Origin: Acetobacteraceae bacterium
Lineage (GTDB): Bacteria > Pseudomonadota > Alphaproteobacteria > Acetobacterales > Acetobacteraceae
Length of the DNA stretch: 11,888 bases
Direction of reading: 5' to 3'
NCBI GenBank assembly: GCA_947476855.1
Contig: CANJSR010000118.1
Span: forward strand, 1 to 11,888
Shown here: one piece after another, positions 1-7,143 of the stretch
Numbering within the stretch: position 1 is the stretch's first letter
Layout of the letters: every line of letters starts with the position of its first letter
Position numbers and translations under genes: made by a program
The notes under the pieces: generated by a model
Seen by the model: only the letters and a program-made list of their open reading frames with translations
Database searches by the model: none
What the model was told of the DNA's origin: nothing

Positions 1-627
1 GCGACAATCCACCTGCACCGGCATGACCTGCCCGACGGCCTGAGCCTCGGCAAGGTCGTCGCCGTCGATACCGAAACCATGGGCCTCAATCCGCATCGCG
101 ACCGGCTGTGCCTCGTGCAGATGTCGGCCGGCGACGGGCACGCCCATCTGGTTCAGTTGATCCCGACCTCGCTGGGCGGCCGCGGCTATGACGCGCCGAA
201 CCTGCGGGCGATGATGGGCGATCCGGGCGTGGTCAAGCTGATGCACTTCGCCCGCTTCGACGTGGCCGTGCTGCAGAACGCCCTGGGCGTGACCGTCGCC
301 CCCGTCCGCTGCACCAAGATCGCCGCCAAGCTGGTCCGCACCTTCACGGATCGCCACGGCCTCAAGGACCTATGCAAGGAACTGGTCGGCGTCGACCTGT
401 CCAAGCAGCAGCAGACGTCCGACTGGGGCGCGGTGGAGCTGACCAGCGAACAGCTCGCCTATGCCGCCTCCGACGTCCTCCACCTCCACGCCCTCTGGGC
501 TCGGCTGGAAGCGCTGCTGATCCGGGAAGGCCGGCTGGAACTGGCCCAGGCTTGCTACGATTTCCTGCCGGCGCGCTGCCGGCTGGACCTGCTGGGCTAC
601 GAAGACCCGGACCTGTTCGCGCACTGA
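1..627 (+). CDS. rnd: Ribonuclease D family 3'-5' exonuclease, 5' end cut by window
   Basis: The frame is open from base 1 to a TGA at 625-627 (208 codons), so the start codon lies just left of the window; an internal ATG at 79 falls inside motif I and cannot be the true start. The DEDDy exonuclease motifs are complete. Exo I is VDTET (Asp23 and Glu25, numbered from base 1), Exo II is HFARFD (Asp87), and Exo III is YAASD (Tyr154 and Asp158). These residues hold the two metal ions used for 3'-5' hydrolysis of RNA. The stretch GLKDLCK followed by LSKQQQTSDW is typical of the short alphaproteobacterial RNase D, which has only the exonuclease domain and no HRDC domains, and this protein matches that size. 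Its role in tRNA 3' trimming or RNA turnover is known for the family, not shown here. Probably only a few N-terminal residues are missing. Confidence 0.93.
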   Translation, partial: ATIHLHRHDLPDGLSLGKVVAVDTETMGLNPHRDRLCLVQMSAGDGHAHLVQLIPTSLGGRGYDAPNLRAMMGDPGVVKLMHFARFDVAVLQNALGVTVAPVRCTKIAAKLVRTFTDRHGLKDLCKELVGVDLSKQQQTSDWGAVELTSEQLAYAASDVLHLHALWARLEALLIREGRLELAQACYDFLPARCRLDLLGYEDPDLFAH

Positions 628-680
628 GCGCGACCGTAGGGCGTCAACGCTTTATTCATCTTTTGCCCTGAAAGTAGGAA

Positions 681-706
681 AGCCGGCGGGAATCGGCCCG
701 CCGGCT
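681..706. repeat. Perfect 10-bp inverted repeat (hairpin) downstream of rnd
   Basis: AGCCGGCGGG (681-690) is exactly complementary to CCCGCCGGCT (697-706) around a six-base loop, AATCGG. It lies 54 bases after the rnd stop and eight bases before the Shine-Dalgarno of the small ORF at 727. No T-run follows (AACC), so it does not look like a classical intrinsic terminator. It could stabilise the rnd 3' end, or structure the leader of the small ORF. Between 628 and 680 the only other signal is a short GCG-TCAA-CGC stem (641-650) followed by TTTATT, which is too weak to call a terminator. Confidence 0.6.
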
Positions 707-726
707 AACCACTGGAGGACAGAGAG

Positions 727-807
727 ATGGTAACGCATCTCCTCATCCTGCTGTTAATCGTGGTGCTTCTTGGCATTGAAGTCAAGTTGACCATCGGAAA
801 ACGGTAG
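727..807 (+). CDS. Small hydrophobic 26-residue membrane peptide (putative)
   Basis: An ATG at 727 opens 26 codons ending in TAG at 805-807. A textbook Shine-Dalgarno, GGAGG at 714-718, sits eight bases before the ATG, which is better than that of most long genes in this window. The peptide starts MVTHLLILLLIVVLLGIE and ends VKLTIGKR: one hydrophobic stretch (about residues 4-17) followed by a basic tail, as in single-pass small membrane proteins. Codon use differs from its neighbours, with TTA, CTT, GTA and ATT codons rare elsewhere here. It lies between two strong inverted repeats in the gap between rnd and kdsD. I do not recognise a family. It may be a real membrane miniprotein, a type I toxin-like peptide or a leader peptide; it could also be a chance ORF, though the ribosome binding site and peptide character argue against that. 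Confidence 0.5.
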   Translation: MVTHLLILLLIVVLLGIEVKLTIGKR

Positions 808-843
808 GGGTGGGGCCGGTCCGTCCGCGGGCCGGCCCTCCCC
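807..843. terminator. Long GC-rich hairpin immediately after the small ORF
   Basis: GGGCCGG (813-819) pairs with CCGGCCC (832-838). After a T-T mismatch and a bulged G, the stem is extended by GGGG (807-810) against CCCC (840-843), giving an 11-bp interrupted stem with a 12-base loop. It begins at the last base of the small ORF stop codon, which is where a terminator would sit. There is no T-tract, so termination is uncertain. It could instead be a structured element between the small ORF and kdsD. Confidence 0.4.
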
Positions 844-934
844 AGTGGTGGAGGCCAATGGAACGCTCGCTCCTCGATCGCAACACCCCAGCCGACAGGT
901 TTGTTGACCCTGGGCGCCGCGCGGGGCCATAGAG

Positions 935-962
935 CGGCAACCGGCCGCCATTGCGGTTGCCG
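935..962. promoter_or_regulatory. 9-bp stem hairpin in the kdsD leader
   Basis: CGGCAACCG (935-943) is perfectly complementary to CGGTTGCCG (954-962) around a 10-base loop. Four bases later comes the 10-base palindrome TGTCCGGACA (966-975), and the kdsD TTG start is at 983. No clear Shine-Dalgarno is visible before that TTG, so structure here could affect initiation, or could be the transcription stop or operator region of the operon. No obvious sigma-70 -35/-10 pair was found between 808 and 982. Function is inferred from position only. Confidence 0.35.
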
Positions 963-982
963 GCCTGTCCGGACACGCAACC

Positions 983-1996
983 TTGTCGCATGCCAGCCTC
1001 AGCGCCCCCGCCACCCGTGATGCCGATCTGCCTCGTGACGCCGATCTTGATGTCGCACGCGCGGTCCTGCGCACCGAGGCCGCCGGCCTGACCGCGCTCG
1101 CCGACAGCCTGGACGCCGACTTCGCCCGCGCGGTTGACCTCCTGGCCGCCGCGCGCGGCCGCATCGTCGTCTCCGGGATGGGGAAGTCCGGCCATGTCGG
1201 GCGCAAGATCGCCGCCACCCTGGCATCCACCGGCACACCCGCTCTGTTCGTACATCCGGCCGAGGCCTCGCACGGCGATCTCGGCATGATCGTTCCCGGC
1301 GACGCCCTGCTGACCCTGTCGAACTCCGGCGAGACCGCCGAACTCGCCGACCTGATCGCGCATAGCCGCCGCCATGGCATGCCGCTGGTCGCGATCACGA
1401 CCCGCGGCGATTCGTCGCTGGCCAAGGATGCCGACGTCGCCTTGCTGCTGCCCGCGGCGGCCGAGGCCTGTCCGAACGGCCTCGCCCCCACCACCTCCAC
1501 GACCATGCAGATTGCCCTGGGTGATGCTCTGGCGGTCGCGCTGCTGACCCGTCGCGGCTTCACCGCCGCGGATTTCAGCCGCATCCACCCGGGCGGGCGG
1601 ATCGGCGCGAAGCTGCGCCGCGTGCGCGAATTGATGCATGCCGGCGACCACGTGCCCCTGGCCCCGCCCGACATGCCGATGGATCGTGCCCTGCTGGTCA
1701 TCACGGAAAAGCGGTTCGGTTGCCTCGGCGTGACCGACGATGCCGGGCGCCTGGTGGGCATCGTGACCGACGGCGACCTCCGCCGCTCGATGGGGCCCGA
1801 CCTGCTGTCACGGCGCGTGGCGGACCTGATGACGCACTCCCCCCGGACCATCGGCCCCGACGCGCTGGCCGCCGAGGCGCTGCACGTCATGAACGCGCGG
1901 GAACGCCCGGTCACCGCCCTCTTTGTCGTCGACGCCAACGACGTGCCGCTGGGCATTCTGCACGTGCACGACCTGCTGCGCGCTGGTTTGGCATGA
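983..1996 (+). CDS. kdsD: Arabinose-5-phosphate isomerase (KpsF/GutQ/KdsD family)
   Basis: The enzyme interconverts D-ribulose-5-phosphate and D-arabinose-5-phosphate, the first step towards Kdo, the inner-core sugar of LPS. The 337-residue product matches the family length (E. coli KdsD has 328). An N-terminal SIS isomerase domain carries SGMGKSGH (64-71, Lys68), the HPAEASHGDLGM segment (91-102), SNSGE (113-117), EACPNGLAPTTST (161-173) and the HPGG loop with His202. Two CBS domains fill about residues 215-337 (e.g. GIVTDGDLRR and GILHVHDLL). The frame has a stop at 905-907 and no in-frame ATG before the conserved region, so TTG at 983 is the best start; it lacks a strong Shine-Dalgarno. 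The stop overlaps the lptC start (ATGA), so kdsD heads the LPS operon. kdsC, the next Kdo gene in enterobacterial order, is not here. Confidence 0.93.
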   Translation: MSHASLSAPATRDADLPRDADLDVARAVLRTEAAGLTALADSLDADFARAVDLLAAARGRIVVSGMGKSGHVGRKIAATLASTGTPALFVHPAEASHGDLGMIVPGDALLTLSNSGETAELADLIAHSRRHGMPLVAITTRGDSSLAKDADVALLLPAAAEACPNGLAPTTSTTMQIALGDALAVALLTRRGFTAADFSRIHPGGRIGAKLRRVRELMHAGDHVPLAPPDMPMDRALLVITEKRFGCLGVTDDAGRLVGIVTDGDLRRSMGPDLLSRRVADLMTHSPRTIGPDALAAEALHVMNARERPVTALFVVDANDVPLGILHVHDLLRAGLA

Positions 1997-2691
1997 AGGC
2001 GCATGGCATGACCGTCCCCCCCTCCTCCCCGGGGCCATCGGATCGGGACAGCCGCCATCGGCTGATCGATGCCGCGACCTCCCGCCTGCGCCAGGCGCCG
2101 GGCGCGCGCGCGCTGCTGCGCCGCCGCGTCACCATCCGCCTGACCAAGTGGCTGCTGCCGGCCGCCGCCCTGGCGCTGCTGACCGTGATCGCGCTGTGGC
2201 CGGAATTCGACCGCGCGACCGAACGGGCCCGCATCAGCTTCCGCCGCATCGCCGCGGAAATCGAGGGCGCGACGATGGTCGAGCCGCGTTACCGGGGCGT
2301 TGACGAACGCGACCGCCCCTACACGGTCACCGCCGAGAAAGCCCGCCAGTCGTCGCAGAACCGCATCGATCTCGTCTCCCCCAAGGCGGACATCACGATG
2401 GAGGACGGGCGCTGGCTGATGTTGCAGTCCCGCAAGGGGGTCTATATCCAGTCGGAGGGTCAACTCGACCTGTCGGACGATGTCACCCTCTATCGCGATG
2501 ACGGCACCACCATGACCACCGCGACGGCCTCGATCGACCTCAAGGCGGGCGCGGCCCTCAGCGCCGACCCGGTGCATGTCGAAGGCCCCTTCGGCTCGAT
2601 CGATGCCCAGGGGTTCGTGGTCACCGACAAGGGGGCGGCGCTGGTTTTTACCGGACCGGCCAAGGCCATCCTGAACGGAGCGTCGCGTTGA
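1993..2691 (+). CDS. lptC: LPS export ABC transporter periplasmic protein LptC
   Basis: This is a 232-residue bitopic inner-membrane protein. The cytoplasmic N-terminus is basic (about 1-50, including LLRRR) and is followed by one transmembrane helix (about 52-69, WLLPAAALALLTVIALW). A periplasmic beta-jellyroll of the LptC/OstA type fills the rest, with YRGVDERDRPYTVTAEKA, then a segment ending WLMLQSRKGVY, and repeated strand motifs. In E. coli LptC receives LPS from the LptB2FG extractor and passes it to LptA. The ATG at 1993 overlaps the kdsD TGA by four bases (ATGA). A second in-frame ATG at 2008 is possible but less well placed. The open frame continues upstream inside kdsD, but that part is out-of-frame shadow. 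The N-terminal region before the helix is longer than in E. coli LptC (191 residues overall), as in other alphaproteobacteria. Confidence 0.88.
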   Translation: MKAHGMTVPPSSPGPSDRDSRHRLIDAATSRLRQAPGARALLRRRVTIRLTKWLLPAAALALLTVIALWPEFDRATERARISFRRIAAEIEGATMVEPRYRGVDERDRPYTVTAEKARQSSQNRIDLVSPKADITMEDGRWLMLQSRKGVYIQSEGQLDLSDDVTLYRDDGTTMTTATASIDLKAGAALSADPVHVEGPFGSIDAQGFVVTDKGAALVFTGPAKAILNGASR

Positions 2692-3631
2692 TCCGCTGGT
2701 TCGTCGTCGCAGTCCTGCTCTCTCCTTTGCCCGCTTTGGGCCAGGGGCTCGATCTCTCGCAGGGCGGGCCCATCGCCGTCACCGCGCAGGACGGGATCGA
2801 ATGGCGCCAGGTCGAACAGCAGGTGATCGCCCGCGGCAACGCCCGCGCGCAGCGGGACAAGGTGACCGTCACCGCCGACCGCCTGATCGCCTGGTACCGC
2901 AAGAAGGCCGATGGTTCGGCGCCGGCCGCGAAACCCGCCGCCGCCCCAGGCATGGACGGTGACAGCGCCGGAAACGAAGTCTATCGCCTCCAGGCCGAGG
3001 GCAATGTCCGCATCTTCACCGAAACCGAGCAGGCGATCGGTGACCGCGCAACCTACGATGTCGACCAGGCCGTCCTGGTCATGACCGGGCGCGACCTGCG
3101 CCTGATCACGCAGAACGAGGTGCTGACGGCCCGCGACAGCCTGGAATACTGGTCGCAGAAGCGGATGGCCGTGGCGCGCGGCAACGCCGTGGTCCTGACC
3201 AACGACGCCCGCCGGATCGGTGCCGACACGCTGGTGGCCTATACGTCCGACTCGCCGACGGAAGGGGCACCGCCCGCGCCGGCGGGAACCGAGGCACCCC
3301 GCACCGGAAAGCTCGAAAAGGTCGAGGCCTATGGCAATGTCTCGATCCGCACGCCGACGGACATGGCCACCGGCGACCGGGCCGTCTATGTCCCCGAAAT
3401 AGGGATCGCGCGCCTAGGGGGATCGGTGCGGATCACCCGCGGGCAGAACCAATTGAATGGCGGTCAGGCAGTGGTGAACATGAAGACCGGCGTCGCGCGC
3501 CTGATCGGCGGAGGCGGCGGCGAGCGGGTGCAGGGCCTGGTGCTGCCGAACGACCCGTCCGGGCGATCGCTGACCGACGACCCGATGGCCCCTCCCACGT
3601 CAGCGCCCCCTGCGCCGGGGAAGACCCCCTG

Positions 3632-3632
<1 letters not shown>
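2688..3632 (+). CDS. lptA: LPS transport periplasmic protein LptA (OstA-like), extended form
   Basis: This is a 314-residue secreted protein that builds the periplasmic bridge carrying LPS from LptC to LptD. It starts at TTG 2688, overlapping the lptC TGA in TTGA; no ATG is available nearby, and a signal peptide begins at once (MIRWFVVAVLLSPLPALGQG, cleavage near residue 19). OstA-type beta-jellyroll repeats appear as VIARGNARAQRDKVTVTADRL (split as V47-G50 and N51-L66), then RLQAEGNVRIFTE with GDRATYDVDQAVLVMTG, then KVEAYGNVSIRTP with GDRAVYVPE. Ala/Pro-rich linkers interrupt them at about 77-93 and 188-206, and the C-terminus is another Pro-rich tail. It is well above the 185 residues of E. 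coli LptA, and the extra length comes from these linkers and added repeats. Its position between lptC and lptB supports the call. Confidence 0.88.
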
Positions 3633-4405
<773 letters not shown>

Positions 4406-4477
4406 GGGCCCGACACAGGCCGTCACCCAATTGTGGTGGTTTGCCACGGAATTTGAGACTAATTTCGTTTGCATGAC

Positions 4478-4496
4478 CCCTTCCCGCGCGGAAGGG
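4478..4496. repeat. 7-bp inverted repeat between lptB and the methyltransferase gene
   Basis: CCCTTCC (4478-4484) is complementary to GGAAGGG (4490-4496) around CGCGC. It lies 72 bases after the lptB stop and 32 bases before the methyltransferase ATG. It could be a factor-assisted or T-less terminator for the LPS operon, or part of the next gene's leader. AT-rich DNA just before it (about 4441-4470, with TTGCCA at 4441) may hold a promoter, but no -10 box with good spacing is evident. Confidence 0.35.
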
Positions 4497-4516
4497 TGCC
4501 CCTGATCCCGAGCGAC

Positions 4517-4520
4517 GGAG
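4517..4520 (+). promoter_or_regulatory. Ribosome binding site deciding the methyltransferase start
   Basis: GGAG lies eight bases before the ATG at 4529. The frame is also open upstream to a TTG at 4469, but that codon has no Shine-Dalgarno and the added 20 residues would be translated through the inverted repeat at 4478-4496. The ATG is therefore preferred. Confidence 0.6.
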
Positions 4521-4528
4521 CATTTCCC

Positions 4529-5422
4529 ATGGCGACACGGTCCATCGAACTCATGGGCATGCGGCTTTCCCTGTTCGGGGACCACCGCCGCGTCGGACTG
4601 GAAATGTCGTCCCGCCTGCCCTTGCGTCGGCAGGAGACCGGGGCCAGCCCCCAGGCGCCCGTCCCCTCCCCCAGCACGCGTCCCGATCCGGAGGTCGACG
4701 CGATCGGCTGGTACCACACGATCGACCTCGGCGATGGCGTCGTCACCCCCGGCTTCTACGACCACCGCCCGATCCTGCATCACTATGCCCTACCCGAGCG
4801 GCTGGACGGGCTGCGTGTGCTCGACATCGCGGCCTTCGACGGGTTCTGGTCCTATGAGTTCGAGCGCCGCGGCGCGGCCGAGGTCGTCGCCCTGGATATC
4901 GAGCGGGCGCGGGAACTCGATCTCGCCCCCCATGTGCGTGCCGGGATGACCGAGGCGGAGCTGGACCGCCCATTCGGTGCCGGATTTGCCCTCGCGCATG
5001 CCCGCAAACGCTCAAAAGTACGGCATGTGCATTGCAACGTGTACGACGTCTCTCCGGAACGGCTGGGCCTTTTCGACCTGGTGCATTGCGGCGACCTGCT
5101 GCTGCATCTGCGCGATCCGGCTCTCGCGCTCGCCCGCATCCGCTCGGTGACGCGCGGAGAGGCGCTGATCTCCGAGGCCATCTTCCCCGACCTCGACCGC
5201 CACGACTCACCGCTGGTGGTCTATGATGGCGGCGCGTCCGAAAACATCTGGTGGCGCTTCGGCGCCAAATCCCTGACCGGGATGATCCGCGACGCCGGCT
5301 TCGACACGGTGGAGGAGCGAGCCCGGTTCCGCTACGGCCCGCGCGGGGCACCCGCCAGCATGTGGCACAGCGTCATCCGGGCGGCGAACCCGATCCAGGT
5401 CAACGATCACGCCCGCGTGTGA
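4529..5422 (+). CDS. Class I SAM-dependent methyltransferase, CmoB/DUF1698-like, substrate unknown
   Basis: The 297-residue product has a Rossmann methyltransferase core. Motif I is VLDIAAFDGFWSYEFERRGA (97-116), the acidic end of beta-2 is ALDIE (Asp123, expected to bind the SAM ribose), and the motif IV region is DLVHCGDLLLHLRDP (183-197). The preceding WYHTIDLGDGVVTPGFYDHR (61-80) resembles the cap seen in proteins often annotated as tRNA (mo5U34)-methyltransferase (Methyltransf_9). True CmoB uses carboxy-SAM for wobble-uridine modification. I cannot show that this protein does, and family members with this WYH...DHRP signature also occur near glycan and lipid genes. The first 50 residues are variable and Pro-rich. 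The gene is separated from lptB by 123 bases, so it may have its own promoter. It interrupts the common lptB-rpoN adjacency. Confidence 0.8.
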   Translation: MATRSIELMGMRLSLFGDHRRVGLEMSSRLPLRRQETGASPQAPVPSPSTRPDPEVDAIGWYHTIDLGDGVVTPGFYDHRPILHHYALPERLDGLRVLDIAAFDGFWSYEFERRGAAEVVALDIERARELDLAPHVRAGMTEAELDRPFGAGFALAHARKRSKVRHVHCNVYDVSPERLGLFDLVHCGDLLLHLRDPALALARIRSVTRGEALISEAIFPDLDRHDSPLVVYDGGASENIWWRFGAKSLTGMIRDAGFDTVEERARFRYGPRGAPASMWHSVIRAANPIQVNDHARV

Positions 5423-5430
5423 CAACACGC
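5415..5430. promoter_or_regulatory. Palindrome GCGTGT-GACA-ACACGC upstream of rpoN
   Basis: Two perfect 6-base arms flank GACA, and the element overlaps the methyltransferase stop codon (5420-5422). Its centre is about 100 bases upstream of the transcription start predicted for the sigma-54-type promoter at 5496-5511. That is the usual range for an enhancer site bound by a sigma-54 activator. It does not fit the NifA consensus TGT-N10-ACA. It could equally form a short tetraloop hairpin ending the methyltransferase transcript, although no T-run follows. Confidence 0.35.
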
Positions 5431-5495
5431 CGACCGGGGCGCCGCGGGAGACCCGGACAGCGAACTCGTCATTTTTCACGACCGCAAGGGTACAC

Positions 5496-5511
5496 TAGCA
5501 CGCTTTTTGCA
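5496..5511 (+). promoter_or_regulatory. Predicted sigma-54 (-24/-12) promoter of rpoN
   Basis: TAGCACG-CTTT-TTGCA fits the sigma-54 consensus TGGCACG-N4-TTGCA with a single mismatch (A for G at -25) and exact spacing. The conserved G at -24 and the GC at -13/-12 are kept. If C5510 is -12, transcription starts near 5522, 46 bases before the rpoN ATG. The hexamer TACACT at 5491-5496 resembles a sigma-70 -10 box and overlaps this element by one base, but its -35 region is poor. If both are used, sigma-54 binding would compete with the housekeeping polymerase. Confidence 0.6.
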
Positions 5512-5550
5512 TCTGCTACCGTGCGTTTCTGATTGACCTCCGCCAACCGC

Positions 5551-5565
5551 GCCCGATAATCGGGC
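5551..5565. promoter_or_regulatory. Perfect 15-base palindrome just before the rpoN start codon
   Basis: GCCCGAT-A-ATCGGGC ends two bases before the rpoN ATG, in the place of a Shine-Dalgarno; no other good ribosome binding site is visible. It could be an operator, or in RNA a small hairpin (five G-C/C-G pairs around ATAAT) covering the ribosome entry site. Confidence 0.45.
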
Positions 5566-5567
5566 CT

Positions 5568-7070
5568 ATGGCGATTGCCCCCCGTCTTGACCTCCGTCAA
5601 AGCCAGACACTGGTGATGACGCCGCAACTGCGGCAGGCAATCCAACTTCTCCAGTTTTCGAACATCGAGGTCTCGGCCTTCGTCGAGCAGGAACTCGAAC
5701 GCAATCCCCTGCTCGAACGCGATGAACGCCCGGATATGCCCGACACCGAGCGGGCCGCGCTCGACCAGACCGTCGCCGCCGCCCCCGTCATGGCCGATAC
5801 CGCCGACGCCGTCCGCTCCGACACCCTGCCGGCCGAAGGCGCGGCGCCGCTCGACGCCGACTACACCAATTCCTACGACGCCGGCGGGTCGGCCGATGGC
5901 GGGCCGCCGTCCAGCCGCATCGACGGGCGCGGTGGCAACCAGGCGTTCGAGGGGGATGAGCGAGGCATCGACGATCTCGCGAGCGAGCGTCCGCCGCTGC
6001 GGGAATACCTGGGCGAACAGCTTCGCCTCGGCTTCGCGGACCCGGTCGACCGGATGATCGGCGCGCATCTGATCGCCCTGCTCTGCCCCGCCGGACGGCT
6101 GACCGCCGACCCGGCCGCGATCGCCACCGCCATGGGCCTGCCGCTGGAACGCGTCGAGCATGTGCGCGGCATCATGATGCGCTTCGACCCCTCGGGCCTG
6201 TTCGCCCGCGACCTGCGCGAATGCCTGGCGGTGCAGTTGGCGGAGAAGAACCGGCTCGATCCCGCCATGGCGAAGCTGATCGACAACCTCGACCTTCTGG
6301 CCAGGCGCGACCTGAAGCGGCTGATGACCCTGTGCGGCGTCGACGCCGAGGACCTGGCGCAGATGATCGCCGAAATCCGCGCGCTCGATCCCAAGCCGGC
6401 CGCGTCCTATGACGGAGAGGTGGCGCCGCCCGTGGTGCCCGACCTGCTGCTGCGCCCCGCCGCCGACGGGTCCTGGCTGGTGGAGCTGAACCCCGACACG
6501 ATGCCCCGCCTGCTGGTCAATGAACGCTTCTATGCCCGCATCGTCCCCAACGCGAAGCGGGAGGAAAAGGCCTTCCTGACCGAACGGCTGGCCACCGCCA
6601 ACTGGCTGGTCCGCTCGCTGCAGCAGCGCGCCCAGACCATCATCAAGGTGGCGGCCGAGATCATCCGCCAGCAGGACGGGTTCCTGCGCCATGGGGTGGC
6701 TCATCTGCGCCCGCTGATCCTGCGCGATATCGCCGAGGCGGTGGAACTGCACGAAAGCACCGTCAGCCGGGTCACCGCCAACAAGTACCTCTCGACCCCG
6801 CGGGGGATCTTCGAGCTCAAGTATTTCTTCACGACGGCGATCCAGTCATCCCATGGCGGAGAAACCCACAGCGCGGAGTCCGTCCGCCATCGCATCCGCG
6901 TGCTGATCGAGGCCGAGGCCCCGCGGGAGGTCCTGTCCGACGACGCCCTGGTCGCGATGCTGCGGGCCGAGGGCGTGGACATCGCCCGCCGCACCGTCGC
7001 CAAGTACCGGGAAGCCATGCGGATTCCGAACTCCGCCCAGCGCCGGCGGGAAAAATCAGTACCCGCGTGA
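5568..7070 (+). CDS. rpoN: RNA polymerase sigma-54 factor RpoN
   Basis: Sigma-54 directs RNA polymerase to -24/-12 promoters and needs AAA+ activators to open them. The 500-residue product shows all regions. Gln-rich region I has LRQSQTLVMTPQLRQAIQLL (9-28) and ELERNPLLE, the activator-responsive part. An acidic, variable region II lies at about 50-140, followed by the core-binding domain. The helix-turn-helix is near 385-404 (RDIAEAVELHESTVSRVTAN), followed by TPRGIFELKYFF. The diagnostic RpoN box ARRTVAKYRE is intact at 473-482 and reads the -24 element. The ATG at 5568 gives the family-typical start (MAIAPRLDLRQSQ). A predicted sigma-54 promoter precedes the gene. Downstream, the usual hpf and ptsN are absent and two binding-protein genes follow after 73 bases. 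It appears to be functional. Confidence 0.97.
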   Translation: MAIAPRLDLRQSQTLVMTPQLRQAIQLLQFSNIEVSAFVEQELERNPLLERDERPDMPDTERAALDQTVAAAPVMADTADAVRSDTLPAEGAAPLDADYTNSYDAGGSADGGPPSSRIDGRGGNQAFEGDERGIDDLASERPPLREYLGEQLRLGFADPVDRMIGAHLIALLCPAGRLTADPAAIATAMGLPLERVEHVRGIMMRFDPSGLFARDLRECLAVQLAEKNRLDPAMAKLIDNLDLLARRDLKRLMTLCGVDAEDLAQMIAEIRALDPKPAASYDGEVAPPVVPDLLLRPAADGSWLVELNPDTMPRLLVNERFYARIVPNAKREEKAFLTERLATANWLVRSLQQRAQTIIKVAAEIIRQQDGFLRHGVAHLRPLILRDIAEAVELHESTVSRVTANKYLSTPRGIFELKYFFTTAIQSSHGGETHSAESVRHRIRVLIEAEAPREVLSDDALVAMLRAEGVDIARRTVAKYREAMRIPNSAQRRREKSVPA

Positions 7071-7143
7071 CGGCTGGTGACCGGTTGCGCGTTCGGCGTA
7101 ACATGAAGAAAGTGTCATCCGCGGCACGCGGTGGGGGACAGGA

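Noticed and set aside
858..932. 24-codon ORF beginning ATGGAACGC after GGAGG
   Set aside because: Spacing from GGAGG to ATG is only three bases, and the product is an Arg/Pro-rich string without helix or signal character; likely chance.
1720..1992. Upstream in-frame extension of lptC into kdsD
   Set aside because: Translation is Arg/Pro-rich shadow of the kdsD CBS domains; ATG 1993 overlaps the kdsD stop and gives a normal LptC.
754..2577. 607-codon open frame on the minus strand over kdsD and lptC
   Set aside because: Low-complexity Arg/Ala/Ser-rich product antisense to clear LPS genes; mirror-frame artefact.
4469..4528. TTG start giving the methyltransferase 20 more residues
   Set aside because: No Shine-Dalgarno and it crosses an inverted repeat; ATG 4529 has GGAG at ideal spacing.
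5469..6752. 427-codon minus-strand open frame over rpoN
   Set aside because: Antisense to an intact rpoN; composition typical of a mirror frame.
7076..7088. Sigma-54-like TGG...TTGC just after rpoN, before the PstS-like gene
   Set aside because: Only nine bases separate GG and GC; sigma-54 requires ten, and the rest of the -24 element does not fit.
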